Source: Xestospongia muta (Eukaryota; Porifera; Demospongiae; Haplosclerida; Petrosiidae). Taken from it: 64,000 nt of DNA. The notes beneath the pieces were generated by a model. That model saw only the letters and a program-made list of their open reading frames with translations. It searched no databases and had not been told where the DNA came from. A program made the translations under genes and the position numbers. The stretch is taken from assembly GCA_963693285.1 (NCBI GenBank), contig OY848917.1, forward strand, positions 14,322,192 to 14,386,191, written 5' to 3'. This document shows positions 1-10,461 of the stretch, one piece after another (position 1 is the stretch's first letter; each line of letters begins with the position of its first letter).

Positions 1-60
1 AGTCCAGTATCTATTTTATGACAATCATCACAAACCTAATGGATATAAAACAAAAATTAA

Positions 61-220
61 TCTCAGTCCAATCATGTTGCTTCAGTCTCAGTCCAATCAT
101 GTTACTTCAGTCTCAGTCCAATCACGTTACTTCAGTCTCAGTCCAATCCCGTTACTTCAGTCTCAGTCCAATCATGTTGCTTTAGCCTCAATCCAATCAT
201 GTTGCTTCAGTCTCAATCCG
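61..220. repeat. 25-bp minisatellite
   Basis: About 6.4 direct copies of a 25-bp unit that begins tctcagtccaatcatgttgc, with a few substitutions per copy. The open frame across it is a by-product of the repeat and is not a gene. Confidence 0.9.
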
Positions 221-324
221 AAATCACATGTTAAGTTGCTTGATCACAGACAGCACCCCAAACTCCATTGACACATACTTCTTCGTTTTCAATAATGCCA
301 TCAACTAATCTTACGTCACTATTA

Positions 325-942
325 GCACATACTCCTGCTGAATAGGGTAATCCAATCCCTTCTGAGCCAATGTTGTTTCTAAAACCTGTATCATCGTATG
401 TTGAAGAAGGTGGAAGTATTGAAGTAATAAGACATTTTACTTATATATGAGGCTGCTTGTCATATCACAGGTCCCAGAATGTGTAAAAGATCTTCATTAT
501 GAAGTGGAGTTGGTTGTGGTCACTGGAACTAATGGCAGGAACATCCCTGAATCTTCTGCAATGAGTTATGTGGGTGGGTATACATAAGCTCTGGATATGA
601 TTGCTTGTGATCTGCAGAGTGCTGCTAAACAAAAAGGTCATCCTTGGAGCATTGCTAAAGGGTTATACACATTTTGTCCTATTAGTTAATTCATTATCTG
701 ACACTAAACTATGGGTCAAAGTTGACGACAAACTTCAACAAGATGACTCTACAAAAGATATGATATTTTCTGTACCATATCTTATTAGTTATGTTAGTCA
801 TATCTTTAGCCTTGAAATTGGTGATGTCATACTAACAGGGACACCGGAGGGGGTGGGTCCTGTCAAACCAGGACAAGTTATAACAGCTTGAATTAAAAAT
901 GTTATAGATATTAAGTTTCCAGTCACCTATAGAAAGAATTGA
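325..942 (+). pseudogene. FAHD1: FAHD1-like acylpyruvase / oxaloacetate decarboxylase pseudogene
   Basis: FAHD1 belongs to the fumarylacetoacetate hydrolase fold family; animal FAHD1 is a mitochondrial acylpyruvase and oxaloacetate decarboxylase. Two exons are visible. The first (about 325-423) encodes PSEPMLFLKP. The second starts after a cacag acceptor at 471, leaving a 47-bp intron, and encodes LHYEVELVVVTG, then AMSYVGGYT, LDMIACDLQ, MIFSVPYLISYVS and GDVILTGTPEGVGPVKPGQ. These match FAHD1 in order, including the LTGTP-GVGP active-site loop. The gene is broken: TAG at 343-345, TAA within the GGY-T-x-A-LDM segment (about 578), another TAA after CPIS (about 693), a frameshift between CPIS and KLWVKV, and TGA at 889-891 just before the last strand. 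The original stop is probably TGA 940-942. The extreme N-terminus was not found. Retention of the intron argues for a DNA duplication and not a retrocopy. Confidence 0.85.
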
Positions 943-1158
943 CATAATTATTTGTTGTGATTTTATTATTTTAGTATGTTATAGAAATTTCCTGCTAAAT
1001 TGCTAATTAATAGTAATTAATTCGAGGGGGTTACTAATTTGTATTTAGGGAAATAAAAAGAGAAATTTTAGTTCCCCTAGGGGAAAATCAAATTTTGAGG
1101 TTGAAAGCCCTGGCGCGAGCGGTAAATAGCCAGTTAGCCACGTTTCGTCACATCTCTG

Positions 1159-3700
1159 ATGGAGTACAAGAAACTATCTTGTTACCATGGTAAGTATAAT
1201 AGGACTGTGTCTTCAGTTAAATTGTGTCTCTCTCAATAGACCAACCGTGTGACCTACGTTTTGGCTTCAAAAAGAATTCCAAATCATATGGGAAAAGTTT
1301 CTATGTTTGTAGTCAAACTCCTGGATGTAAGTTCAAACAAGAGGCAAAGTAAGTTAAGAGACTAAGTGATGATTTTACACCCCTTCTCTCTTGTAGTGTG
1401 TCTCTACATAAGTGTCCTGTTCACAAAGACTCACCTATAACAATATATTCTTTTAAAATTGAAGAAGGCCAAGAATGGTACACTAAATTAATATCAATTA
1501 TCAAGTTAATTATTACTTATTATTTTCTAGTGTGAGATTTCATTGTAGTCAAGGGCTGACAGAATGGTGTGGATATCGTAGCTTGGTGGTAAGTTTAAAC
1601 ATGTCTATGTTATACTATGTAATGCTCTTCTCTTATAGAACAAGGAAAACCTAGAGCTCAACGTTAAAGGTAAACTGTTAACTTTCGGTCAACTTAACTA
1701 ACATTTTTAGGTCACAAAGAGATATCTAAATGTTCTCTGGAATCGTCAGATATAGTTATTGATAACACTATTTATGCACTCCAGAGGCTGCTAGTTATAT
1801 CATGACACCTTGTGAGAATAATGCCTTAGGCAATTCATCTCCTGTTTTCTCAACCAAATTAGAAAGTTCATATTATCAGAAGGTCAGTGACATCTCTGTG
1901 GCAACAGTCAATGATAGCGTGGAAAAGACCAGTGATATCTCCATGGCAACAGTGGATAATAGTATGAAAGAGATTGGTAACGATGTAGAAGTTAATTTAT
2001 ATAATGATGTAGAAAATAATGGAGAAGAAAAAGATGTTGTTAGTGTTGAGGAAGACAGAAGAGGGAATGTCAGTAGTGAGGATGTAAGCAGTGAGGAAGA
2101 AGATGAACTTGAAGAAGATAGTATATATCATGTCAGCAGTGACAAAGAGAAAGAAACAAGTTGTAAAGAAAGTGAGAATGAAGGGGACTCTAGTGACGGA
2201 GGAACATCCACTAAATCACATGATGTGTCATTAAATAAAGTTGTCCTTAGCCAACAAATTAGTAAGATAATAATTATGTTTAATTTTATTAAGTTATTAT
2301 ATTGACTAATTAATAGGAGCATTACCCACTGTGATAAACAGTGACAGTGATGATGAACCACTAGTCAAGTCAAAGACCACACCTTCTCGCTTAGAGACGT
2401 CCAGACGAGTTTCAAGTGAATATCTCCAAGTGTATCGTCCAATGTATCCACTAGTAGCAATGAATGTGAGTACAATACATATTTCTGTAGACGTTGTTAG
2501 ATAGATTTGGTTCTAATCTTCCTGTTAAAGGTGTAACCATACAACGACAGATTGCCATGATTAAAAAAGGAATGTTACATCTTCATGGATATGTACCTTC
2601 CAAGTCTGAAATTGAGGAACTTCTATCACATCCTGATGACGACGATCAAGAACCCGAGAAACCAGTAAATAAATAAACAAACTATTTCAATATTTATTAT
2701 AACAATAGGTCTTTGTCATACATTCTCAAGCTAAATTATTAACAGCTGGTGCTGTACAAAATTTACATTCGTAAGACAAAAATGTTAACTCTAATATTAA
2801 TGTCAATTGTTAGGTCTATCTCAACATGTCCATCAGAAGAAACTGAAACTCCTAGTGGTCTTAAAGTTGATCTCATGAGACATCAAAAAAGGGCATTGGC
2901 ATGGCTCCAATGGAGAGAGGGCCAGATACCTCATGGTGGTATCCTAGGTGAGTGTAACTCTGTAATAAACAATTTAATTATGTGTGTACATGTAGCCGAT
3001 GACAGGGGGTTGGGTAAGACCCTATCAATGATCTCACTAATTATAAAAAAGAATCAACGATTCTGACTTTACTAGTAGAAGAGATGACAGTAAGCATGAA
3101 ATGTATTTAATGTACAATAAAGAACTAATATTATAGGATTGTTGGAGTGTAACTCAACATTAGTAGCTGTTCCTTTAGGATTATTGAAAATGTGGGAGTC
3201 TGAAATAAAATCTAAAGTCTACTCTGGTGTCCTCTCAGTTACACTTTACCATGGCAGAAATCGGCCAAAGAATCCAGAAGAGTTAGTCCCTATTATTTAG
3301 CCCATTAAATTACTTACTACCCAGACTTCTACATTATGATGTAGTAGTGACTACTTATAATATTGTTAGGATTGAAGCTGGTTCATTAACAGTGAGTTAA
3401 ACATAATAATTCATAATGATAATCGTTTATGTTATCATAAGGAGAGTAGTGCTAGTGTCAACCATCAACCTGCTAGTAATACTCTCTTTCAGATACATTG
3501 GAATCTTGTTATTCTTGATGAAGCATGTAGGATTAAAAATCCTAAAACTGCTATGAGTGTTGCATGTTGTGAACTATCTTCTGGTATGTTGCATATAGAG
3601 TTTAGTCAGGATATTTTTGGTTATTTTTAGAATATCGTTGGGCTATGACATGTACACCGATACAGAATAAACTAGAAGATTTTTACAGTTTAATAAACTA
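1159..3700 (+). pseudogene. TTF2: TTF2/Lodestar-like SNF2 ATPase, truncated and disrupted
   Basis: TTF2 is a SNF2-family ATPase that releases RNA polymerase II transcripts. About 15 exons with very short GT-AG introns can be traced: 1159-1189, 1240-1348, 1397-1477, 1531-1588, 1639-1669, 1711-2261, 2317-2465, 2491-2664, 2709-2770, 2814-2947, 2996-3089, 3137-3281, 3325-3391, 3442-3583 and 3631 onward. Exons 1-4 join in frame and encode the N-terminal GRF-type zinc-finger region (KSFYVC, then CPVH, then RFHCS). An acidic Ser/Glu-rich linker follows. The helicase core begins [18 protein letters not shown], then [13 protein letters not shown] (motif I), DVVVTTYNIV (motif Ia/Ib), VILDEACRIKNP (motif II) and WAMTCTPIQNKLEDFYSL (motif III). 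Key residues are altered: DEAH reads DEAC, TGTPIQN reads TCTPIQN, and DDMGLGKT reads DDRGLGKT. A frame change lies near 1,780 and a TGA at 3064-3066. The second RecA lobe (motifs IV-VI) is absent; homology stops near 3,690, about 100 bp before an unrelated gene. I read it as a dead copy. Confidence 0.85.
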
Positions 3701-3795
3701 ACTAACACTATATGATAGAGCATACTTAAGCTATCAAAGTTTTTTTTTACTATGATTAAGTCTGTACCTCTTAACTAAATTCACTCTTTCAATAG

Positions 3796-4785
3796 ATTGG
3801 TAAACTTGGACTGATTGAAAGAGAAAATGCTGCTATTCTCAATGAATCTCTCAAGACATTAGCTAAACGTACAATCTCTGAATTTCAAAATGCTCTAGAA
3901 AACTTTAATTTGAAGTGTCCATTTTATTTGACACAAAATGATGGTACACTGATAAGGTAATGATAAAACAAGTAAAAAAGGAAATCATACTAAAAAGGTT
4001 GCCTTAAAAGACTCAATTTAATACATTTATTATTTCATTTTAAAGTGACACTATCGATCCATTTATTTCTTATGGTAATCTGTTATGTGTGTATGTTAAA
4101 GTGATCAATTCTTGTATAACTAAACTACAATATATCACTTGTTTCATTGATCAACTGTATGTTTTCTTTAGTGTTGTATAGGCTGTAGAATATCCAGTGT
4201 TCACTTTTTCCTCTGGTCCAACCAACAGTATGAGAGGTGCCATGTTTTAATAAGGAAAGAAGAATGGTATAGTTGTGGATATTGCTGGTACGACCACAGA
4301 TATTGACATACTTGTTAATGGTTTTTCTAGAGAAGCTTCATCTCAAGTCAAGGTACTATCAGTCCATTGATAGTTGCTATGGCAACATTTAATGTGCCAA
4401 AGGAAGTGCTTATCTCTAGATAGCAATTAGATTCATAAGTCACATAAATTACAAAATTAACTTGGACCCTTCAATCAGGGCTATTGTAGTTGATACACAT
4501 ATCAATTTTCATTATGTGTTTGTTTTTAGATTGGTGGTGTACGTACAAATTTCCAAATGCCCAATATTGTTAGTATTGGTTTGGGGGGTGGATCACTGAT
4601 CACAAGTGATAAAGATGGAGTATGTTATTACATTGTTATGATTCCTTATCATGTATATCACATTATAGAATGATGTATTGATTGGTCCTAGTAGTGTTGG
4701 GTCACAATTGACTACTAAGGCACTGTCTTTTGGAGGAGATATATGTACAGCCACTGACGTTGCTATTGCAGCTGGTATTTGTGAA
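3796..4785 (+). pseudogene. Hydantoinase/oxoprolinase-family (HyuA-like) pseudogene fragment
   Basis: The family comprises ATP-dependent hydantoinases and 5-oxoprolinases with an actin-like ATPase fold. Four exons are visible: 3796-3956 (IGKLGLIERENAAILNESL, ending LTQNDGTLI), about 4180-4352 (PVFTFSSGPTNSMRGAMF, then GIVVDIAGTTTDI and NGFSREASSQVK), about 4531-4620 (GGVRTNF, then VSIGLGGGSLI) and 4670-4785 (VLIGPSSVGSQLT, then FGGDICTATDVAIAAGICE). The conserved SSGP, D-x-x-GTTTD, GGVRT, GLGGGS and GGD-TATD signatures appear in the correct family order. Two adjacent stop codons (TAA TAA, about 4247-4252) fall right after GAMF, and the N-terminal and C-terminal thirds are missing. It begins about 100 bp after the TTF2 remnant ends, so two unrelated genes have been joined by rearrangement. 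Confidence 0.82.
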
Positions 4786-5079
4786 GGTATCTATCCTATT
4801 ATTTGTATTAATAGATGACTACTTAAATGATTACCTTTAATAACTGGTCAGTATATGGCACCAACTTAACAATGTCATTCTGGAGGGAAAACCCTCATAT
4901 TATCTATACAATAGCCTATTTTACAAATTAAGCAATTTACATACAAATTTAGCTATACCACTTACTACAGTTATAAGTTTAGTAGTCATTCTATAAAGAG
5001 CTTCTATATGCATTCAAGATGAAGAAAATAGACTTCTCCTAATTTGTAATAACTAGTAAATTAACTACCTCCTTAGCAA

Positions 5080-5520
5080 CCACAGAAATAATTCAGAACA
5101 TGTGGAGAGTCTCTCTAATGTTATGACTACTATTAAATCTGACGGATCATTTCAAGGAAGTGATGAGGAACTTTGTCTCAAAGCTCGAGAGGTTATTATC
5201 CAAAGAAGTATGGACTTAGCAATTAAGGCTGCTCAAGAAGAAGGTACATAACCATATACATGTACATGTATATTGTATATGTACATGTATAGATTGCATA
5301 ATTAATAAATGTCCAGACAAAAATTGTAAATGGACTATGTTATTAGACAAAGGTTGATGGTTGCTATAGCTACAATTCAGTCACACTCACTTAATTATAA
5401 TTGCATATCTTTTCACTATATTAAGGTTGTATTCCTGGTTCAGGTGATATCATTAATATGATGGCACACTATGTGTCATTTCATAATGATGTTTATCATA
5501 GTCAAGTTATACCAAGAACC
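5080..5520 (+). pseudogene. Unrecognised exon pair ending at a CT repeat
   Basis: Two exon-like segments with plausible splice sites were not identified. The first (about 5,093-5,243) reads EHVESLSNVMTTIKSDG, then EELCLKAREVII and SMDLAIKAAQEEG before a gtacat donor. The second (from about 5,427) reads [20 protein letters not shown] and runs straight into the CT microsatellite at 5,521. The sequence has coding-like composition and helix-like heptads. It follows the hydantoinase remnant but does not match parts of that family that I know. Confidence 0.3.
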
Positions 5521-5665
<145 letters not shown>

Positions 5666-6169
5666 ACTCTCTCATCCCGTTCTCCTGTCCAGTTCTAATG
5701 GATATGGTCTATATGTCACAGTGTCAAATATCCATTTTTATGTCTGCTAATAACACATATCTATTGTAGGATTTACAAATTTTCAACACATTATTAACTG
5801 TAACAATACTACAATGTGCAAAACTTCCCACAGCATTTAAAAATATAGGGCTCTTTCCAAGCTAATGTACTAGCAGGTCTGAGTCCAAGCAACTAGTGGT
5901 CATGATAGCTGTGTCCTATATACATACACTAGTTTAACTAATTTGTAATATATATTGATACAGATATATTGTAACAGAAAATGACTTTGAGGTGTCTAAA
6001 GTGACTAGTTTGGGAGTTTTTGAGAAAAATATTGTACCCTATATTACATATAGACATTGTCTTACAAATGTATTTCTTTCCAGTAACAAGTTGTAGAATA
6101 GTTAAAGTACTATAATATTTTATGTATTTTGAAACTTTCAATTATTTGTTAATTAGATCAATTAAAAAT

Positions 6170-6960
6170 CAATTAAGGTTGGTCACGTGGGTTATGGTAC
6201 TGGTGACAAATTTGTCACGAGATTTTCTTGAATAATCGTCAAATTGAAGCGTGAGAGAAACCTCTTGATGATATAAAAAGTACTCTATTTTTCATGTCTC
6301 TATATCTCTACGACTCTCCTCGTCGCTGGATCTCCTCGTCACTTCCTTGGATCGACTCTCCTCGTCGCTGGATCATCTTTTCGTTTTAGTTATGTCATCT
6401 TTATCTGTTTCATTACTTTTCTTTTTCTTTTCTTATTTTATTTTATTGTTTAGTTTTTTGTTTTTGTAAAGTTTTTTGTTCTCCATCTTCGTTTCTACAG
6501 GACTCTGCTTGGAAGTTCCTACTGTGGTTGGTCTGATGTTCTTTGATGGTCTTGACTGTCTCTGATGTTCTCTGGGTGTAAAAGATGAGTTGCTCTCCTG
6601 CTCATTGGACTCTTTCCTGTCTTCCTTCCAGCCTTCTTTCCTCTTCTTTTATTTTTTTTAATTTTTATTTTGGGCTATCTAGCCTATACATCATACACAC
6701 ACTCATACAATCTCTAAAAATTATCTCTCCCTTGCCGCCTGGCGGCCATAAAATTTTTTTAAAAATATCCATGGCCGCCAGGTGGTAGGGGAGAGCTCTG
6801 ATTTGTAGGGTGCGTGTGTGTGTGCTGTGTGTGTGTGTAGGTTGGTTGTCCTTTTTCACTTCCTCTGTCTCTCTTCACTCTCTATCCATTCATTGTCACC
6901 ACCAGTTCAGTTATAACTACTCTTTTTTTCTTCTTTCCATGTAGGAGCAGCACTGTTGAA
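6170..6960. other. Intergenic stretch with TATA-like motif, 41-bp duplication and GC-rich hairpin
   Basis: No gene was recognised. A TATAAAAAG motif near 6,272 precedes a pyrimidine-rich tract. A direct duplication of gactctcctcgtcgctggat occurs at about 6,311 and 6,352. Most of the rest is T-rich. A promoter is possible but unsupported. Confidence 0.3.
6734..6786. repeat. Short GC-rich inverted repeat (hairpin)
   Basis: Arms 6,734-6,749 (gccgcctggcggccat) and 6,771-6,786 (atggccgccaggtggt) pair at 14 of 16 positions around an A/T loop that can itself partly pair. It stands out by base composition from its AT-rich surroundings. It could be part of a small mobile element or a structured RNA. 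Confidence 0.7.
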
Positions 6961-6974
6961 ACAGGTGAGCTATC

Positions 6975-7085
6975 TCTCCATCCATTCATTCTTTAGTAAT
7001 CCAGTTATTCCAGATAACTTTCTATTTCTACTTCTATGTTCTCTACTTGTGGACTGACTGGACTCTTGGAACTCTTCAACTACAG
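6975..7085 (+). repeat. Left arm of inverted repeat flanking the transposase remnant
   Basis: This segment matches the reverse complement of 10,345-10,461. Shared stretches include a block around taatccagttatt and another around cttgtggactgactggactc. Divergence is roughly 20-25 percent by eye. The pair encloses the decayed transposase near 9 kb and may be old terminal inverted repeats. Confidence 0.6.
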
Positions 7086-7393
7086 AGACTGTCTTTTTTA
7101 ATTTTTTTTAATTTCATTTTTCAGTATTTTTTAATGTTTTTCTTTATGGTTTGTTAAGTTCTTTAAAAAATGTTTTATTATCTAAAATTTGTCAATAGTC
7201 AATTATCTTAACTTCAGTTCAAAAATACAAAAATCTAACTTTGAACTTGTTTCATGAAAACTGGATTAGTTTCCAATTGAACTTTTTTTATTAAACAACT
7301 ACAATGAAACTAAAACTTTATTTTTTTACAAAATTAAACTATTGTATTACACATTATTATACCAATATAGATCATTGTTCTTTTATTAGTAAA

Positions 7394-7909
7394 ATTATTA
7401 GTATTATATTATCATTATTTTTTTTAACAAAATTAATAACATTTTCTAATAATTAATTAAAATCCATTTTCTATACTGGTAATATTTTCCCGCCATAATA
7501 CTGGTGGTCACGCGTTTGATGCTCCTTGCTAGGAGTGTGCTCGTGAAAGTTTCCCGCCTAACCATCGTGTGCAAGTAATGGTTCTCTGGAGACCTTTGAC
7601 AGTACTCTTTCCCTCCTTTGACTGGACTATCTCCCTCATTTGACTGGAGACCTTTGATTATTAGTATTATATTATCATTATTTTTTTAACAAAATTAATA
7701 ACATTTTTTAATAATTAATTAAAATCTATTTTTCTATACTGGTAATATTTTCCCGCCATAATAGTGGTGGTCACGCGTTTGATGTTCCTTGCCAGGAGTG
7801 TGCTCGTGAAAGTTTCCCGCCTAACCACCGTGTGCAAGTAATGGTTCTCTGGAGACCTTTGACAGTACTCTTTCCCTCCTTTGACTGGACTATCTCCCTC
7901 ATTTGACTG
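7394..7909. repeat. 263-bp tandem duplication
   Basis: Two head-to-tail copies start at 7,394 and 7,657 with period 263. They differ at only a few positions, for example tgctccttgctagg against tgttccttgccagg, so the duplication is recent. Each copy contains a GC-richer block with cacgcgtttgatg and tttcccgcctaacca. No coding function is evident. Confidence 0.93.
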
Positions 7910-8640
7910 ACTCATGAGATTTTGACCTAATAAGACATTTTTTTAGTTTCAGTATTTTGAATCCACTAACCTACTTTATCATAGAATGTGCCAAGAACAA
8001 AAGTAATGAGAGGGAGTATCAAAAGAGTAATTCATATGTTATGAAATGATACGGTTGATCAATGGATAAATAAAGCAATGATTGGTGAGGTTACATGTTA
8101 GAAAAATAACATTTGACTGGTTCTCCAATCAGTCATTTTAATCAAGGTATATTTAGATGTTTACTTTGTTTATCATTTAACTTGTTTATTGTTTATTTAG
8201 TTTCAGTATTTTGAATCCACTCTCACAAGATATCAACAAACTGGATGGAATCCATACACATCAGAGAGACTTCACAATGGTAGTAGTTACCTTTATACTC
8301 ATATGATCTTAATATTTGACATATACTAGTAGCAATGGATTCACATTGTTGAGTACAGACTCAAAAGAAATTAACAGGTTGTATGAAACTTGTATACAAC
8401 AAAATCTCTATGGAGTTAGAGCTATATCTTCTTGTTAAGTAACATTAATATTACTGCTCTTAAATATTGCATTAATGTTTTCTAATTATAACAATCTCCC
8501 CTTGTTTTACTAGTACATGTACATGTAAATTAATGAATATCTTTTGTTTTACAGATTTTAGCAAATTTCCAAACACAGACTATATTACAAATTATGTTTG
8601 TTTTATCTTAATTAAGCATACACTTTAGATTATCTTCAAA
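7910..8640. other. Mostly non-coding, one possible exon fragment
   Basis: A stretch at about 8,200-8,279 reads FQYFESTLTRYQQTGWNPY with no stop; the words preceding it recur near 7,945. I cannot assign it. The rest is AT-rich without recognisable features. Confidence 0.3.
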
Positions 8641-8653
8641 GTACATTCTTTGT

Positions 8654-9240
8654 TGTGGGGTTTGGTACAGCGAAGACAAACCTAATATGCAGACATTTCT
8701 AAAGCCACTTATCAATTCAAGTAACAAATTGTATCATCAAATTATTTAGTATAATGGCTCATATAATAACATATCTATATTGTAGATCTCACAGGTATTG
8801 TGGTACAACATCAAAGGGCACAGTACAATGTAGAGCTATACTTCTAATTTGTACTGTTGATCTACCAGCAAGAGCTATGGTAGTAACACGAAGGAATACA
8901 ATGTTGAATATTCATGTTGTACATGTTTGGAGACGAGAGACAATATTGTCACAAGTAATAAACTAGTAAGATATTGACCTTACAATGAATCATATGTTAT
9001 TTGAATATGTGATACTGTTGCAGCTGCCTATGTTAAAGCTACATTTAACTGAGTTCCAGTATGTTTTTGTTTTATGACTATTATTATACTAATGTTTTAA
9101 CATTTAGGATTTGGGATATAAAGGTGTCTCCATCCTTACTCTACATATCCATTTGACTTAGTGAAGGGAATTACTGTTGACTACCTTCATTGTGTGCTAG
9201 TAGCAGTGACAAATATGTTCATAGAATATTGATTTGGTAA
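8654..9240 (+). pseudogene. Decayed DNA-transposon transposase (DUF4218-associated, CACTA/Plavaka-like)
   Basis: Four blocks occur in the order known from a family of large eukaryotic transposases. They are GVWYSEDKPNMQTFLKPL (8,660-8,713), then TVQCRAILLICTVDLPARAM (about 8,820-8,880). A block in another frame follows, EYNVEYSCCTCLE, with a CxxC pair (about 8,893-8,931). Last comes YPFDLVKGITVDYLHCVLVA, then TNMFIEYW (about 9,147-9,235). At least one frameshift separates the second and third blocks, and stops interrupt later parts, so it is dead. Catalytic residues are not visible in these fragments. Family placement rests on remembered motifs, so the superfamily name is less certain than the transposase call. 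Confidence 0.65.
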
Positions 9241-9329
9241 TCAACATAGAACAACTAATACCTATTAAATAGGAAGAAAGGTCCTCAATATTGCAGCATG
9301 ATAATACCAGTTATGTTTTTTACACAGAT

Positions 9330-9425
9330 TGGTGATTGTAATGAATGTCTACTTAAAACTGAGAGTCTTCCTGATTTTGTGAAACATAAGGCAAGACATA
9401 TTGAAGAAGCTGGTCACTTGAAAGG
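9330..9425 (+). other. Isolated exon-like segment
   Basis: An acceptor-like cacag precedes a stop-free stretch reading CNECLLKTESLPDFVKHKAR, then EEAGHLKG before a gtacat donor-like site. The protein is unrecognised. It could belong to the transposon remnant just upstream or to another lost gene. Confidence 0.3.
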
Positions 9426-9486
9426 TACATGTGTGTATTCCTGATTAATGTGCTGCAATTTTATAACATAGGAAGTCTCTTTAAAT

Positions 9487-9930
9487 AGTACAATTGTCTC
9501 CTGAATGAACTTTGTTTTATAATAGGATGAACAAGATTAATGGTCACTGGTAGTGATGATCTGATTTATATTAACTGATGACAACTCTAAGTTAAATCTG
9601 TTATAATAATATGGACAGTTCTGTACTAAACTTGTATTTTAATTTTAGAGGGACTTTGATGTACTATATAGGTGTAAATAATACTAAGGCTCTTTGATAA
9701 TTTAGATTATAAATTTGATCTATCATTAATTTGACAATGTTGTGCTAAACTATTTCCTTTAATTTTATAGTGAGACAAAGATAACTGTACTGGAGAAGAT
9801 CTAGTGAGGTTCTCTAATGACTACTCAATGTAAGATTGATATTTTATAGATCTTATTAAATTCCAATTGATCATTTTATTCTGTAGTTGATGTTCTAGTT
9901 GAGTGTTTTTAACTGCTAGGGATGATATGG
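9487..9930 (+). repeat. Dispersed about 430-bp repeat, copy 1
   Basis: It aligns along its length with 24,149-24,560 in the same orientation. Shared blocks include agtacaattgtc, tttgatctatcattaatttga and gttgatgttctagttgagtg, at roughly 80 percent identity by eye. Several blocks are bounded by GT and AG, so it may be a duplicated multi-exon gene fragment. No protein was recognised. Confidence 0.8.
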
Positions 9931-10344
9931 ATATCATGTACTAGATTTAACTAATTTTTGTCTCTTTAAGTTTTCTATATTATTGGACATTAACTGCTAG
10001 TGTCTTGAGGATCTGAAGAATTAGTGTGTTTGTATTATCAATATCATTTTAGAAAGCATGAAATTATTGTCAGTTTGATGGTTTCCAGTCAAATTATTTC
10101 TAAAAATGATTATTAATTTTTTGTAAAAAAATGACAAACTAAAAGTATTTTTTTGTAAAAAAATAACAAAACTTAAAGGAAAAGAAAAAGAAGATGCATA
10201 ATACAACAATGTTAAATGATTGTTGAAGTATTGCAGTTTTAAAAGAAATTGAATTCTAAACATGACTTTTAAAGAAATGACAAATTTTAGAAAAAAATAT
10301 CCCCAAGAAGTCCAGTGAAGGTCTCCAGTTCAACAATTGTAGGA
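9931..10344. other. AT-rich stretch without recognised features
   Basis: Poly-T and poly-A runs, and no recognisable coding, repeat or RNA signal. An 80-codon minus-strand frame here is low-complexity and not convincing. Confidence 0.5.
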
Positions 10345-10461
10345 AAGAGAAATGAGAGTTCCCAAGAGTCCCAAGAGTCTAGTTAGTCCACATTCCACAA
10401 GTTGAGAACATATGAAGGAGAAAGAGAAGAATAACTGGATTAATAAAGAACGGATGAGAAT
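10345..10461 (-). repeat. Right arm of inverted repeat flanking the transposase remnant
   Basis: This is the reverse-complement match to 6,975-7,085. The arms lie about 3.3 kb apart with the transposase fragments between them. Homology fades outside both arms. No target-site duplication could be identified. Confidence 0.6.

Noticed and set aside
325..5260. Stop-codon reassignment as the explanation for internal stops
   Set aside because: TAA, TAG and TGA all occur within conserved regions together with frameshifts and missing exons, whereas the ankyrin exons need no reassignment. Pseudogenes fit better.
6268..6310. TATA box with transcription start for a gene near 6.3 kb
   Set aside because: TATAAAAAG is present, but no downstream gene is recognisable and such motifs are common in AT-rich DNA.
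7715..7915. 66-codon minus-strand frame in the tandem duplication
   Set aside because: It is not preserved as a gene in both copies, and nothing in the peptide resembles a known family.
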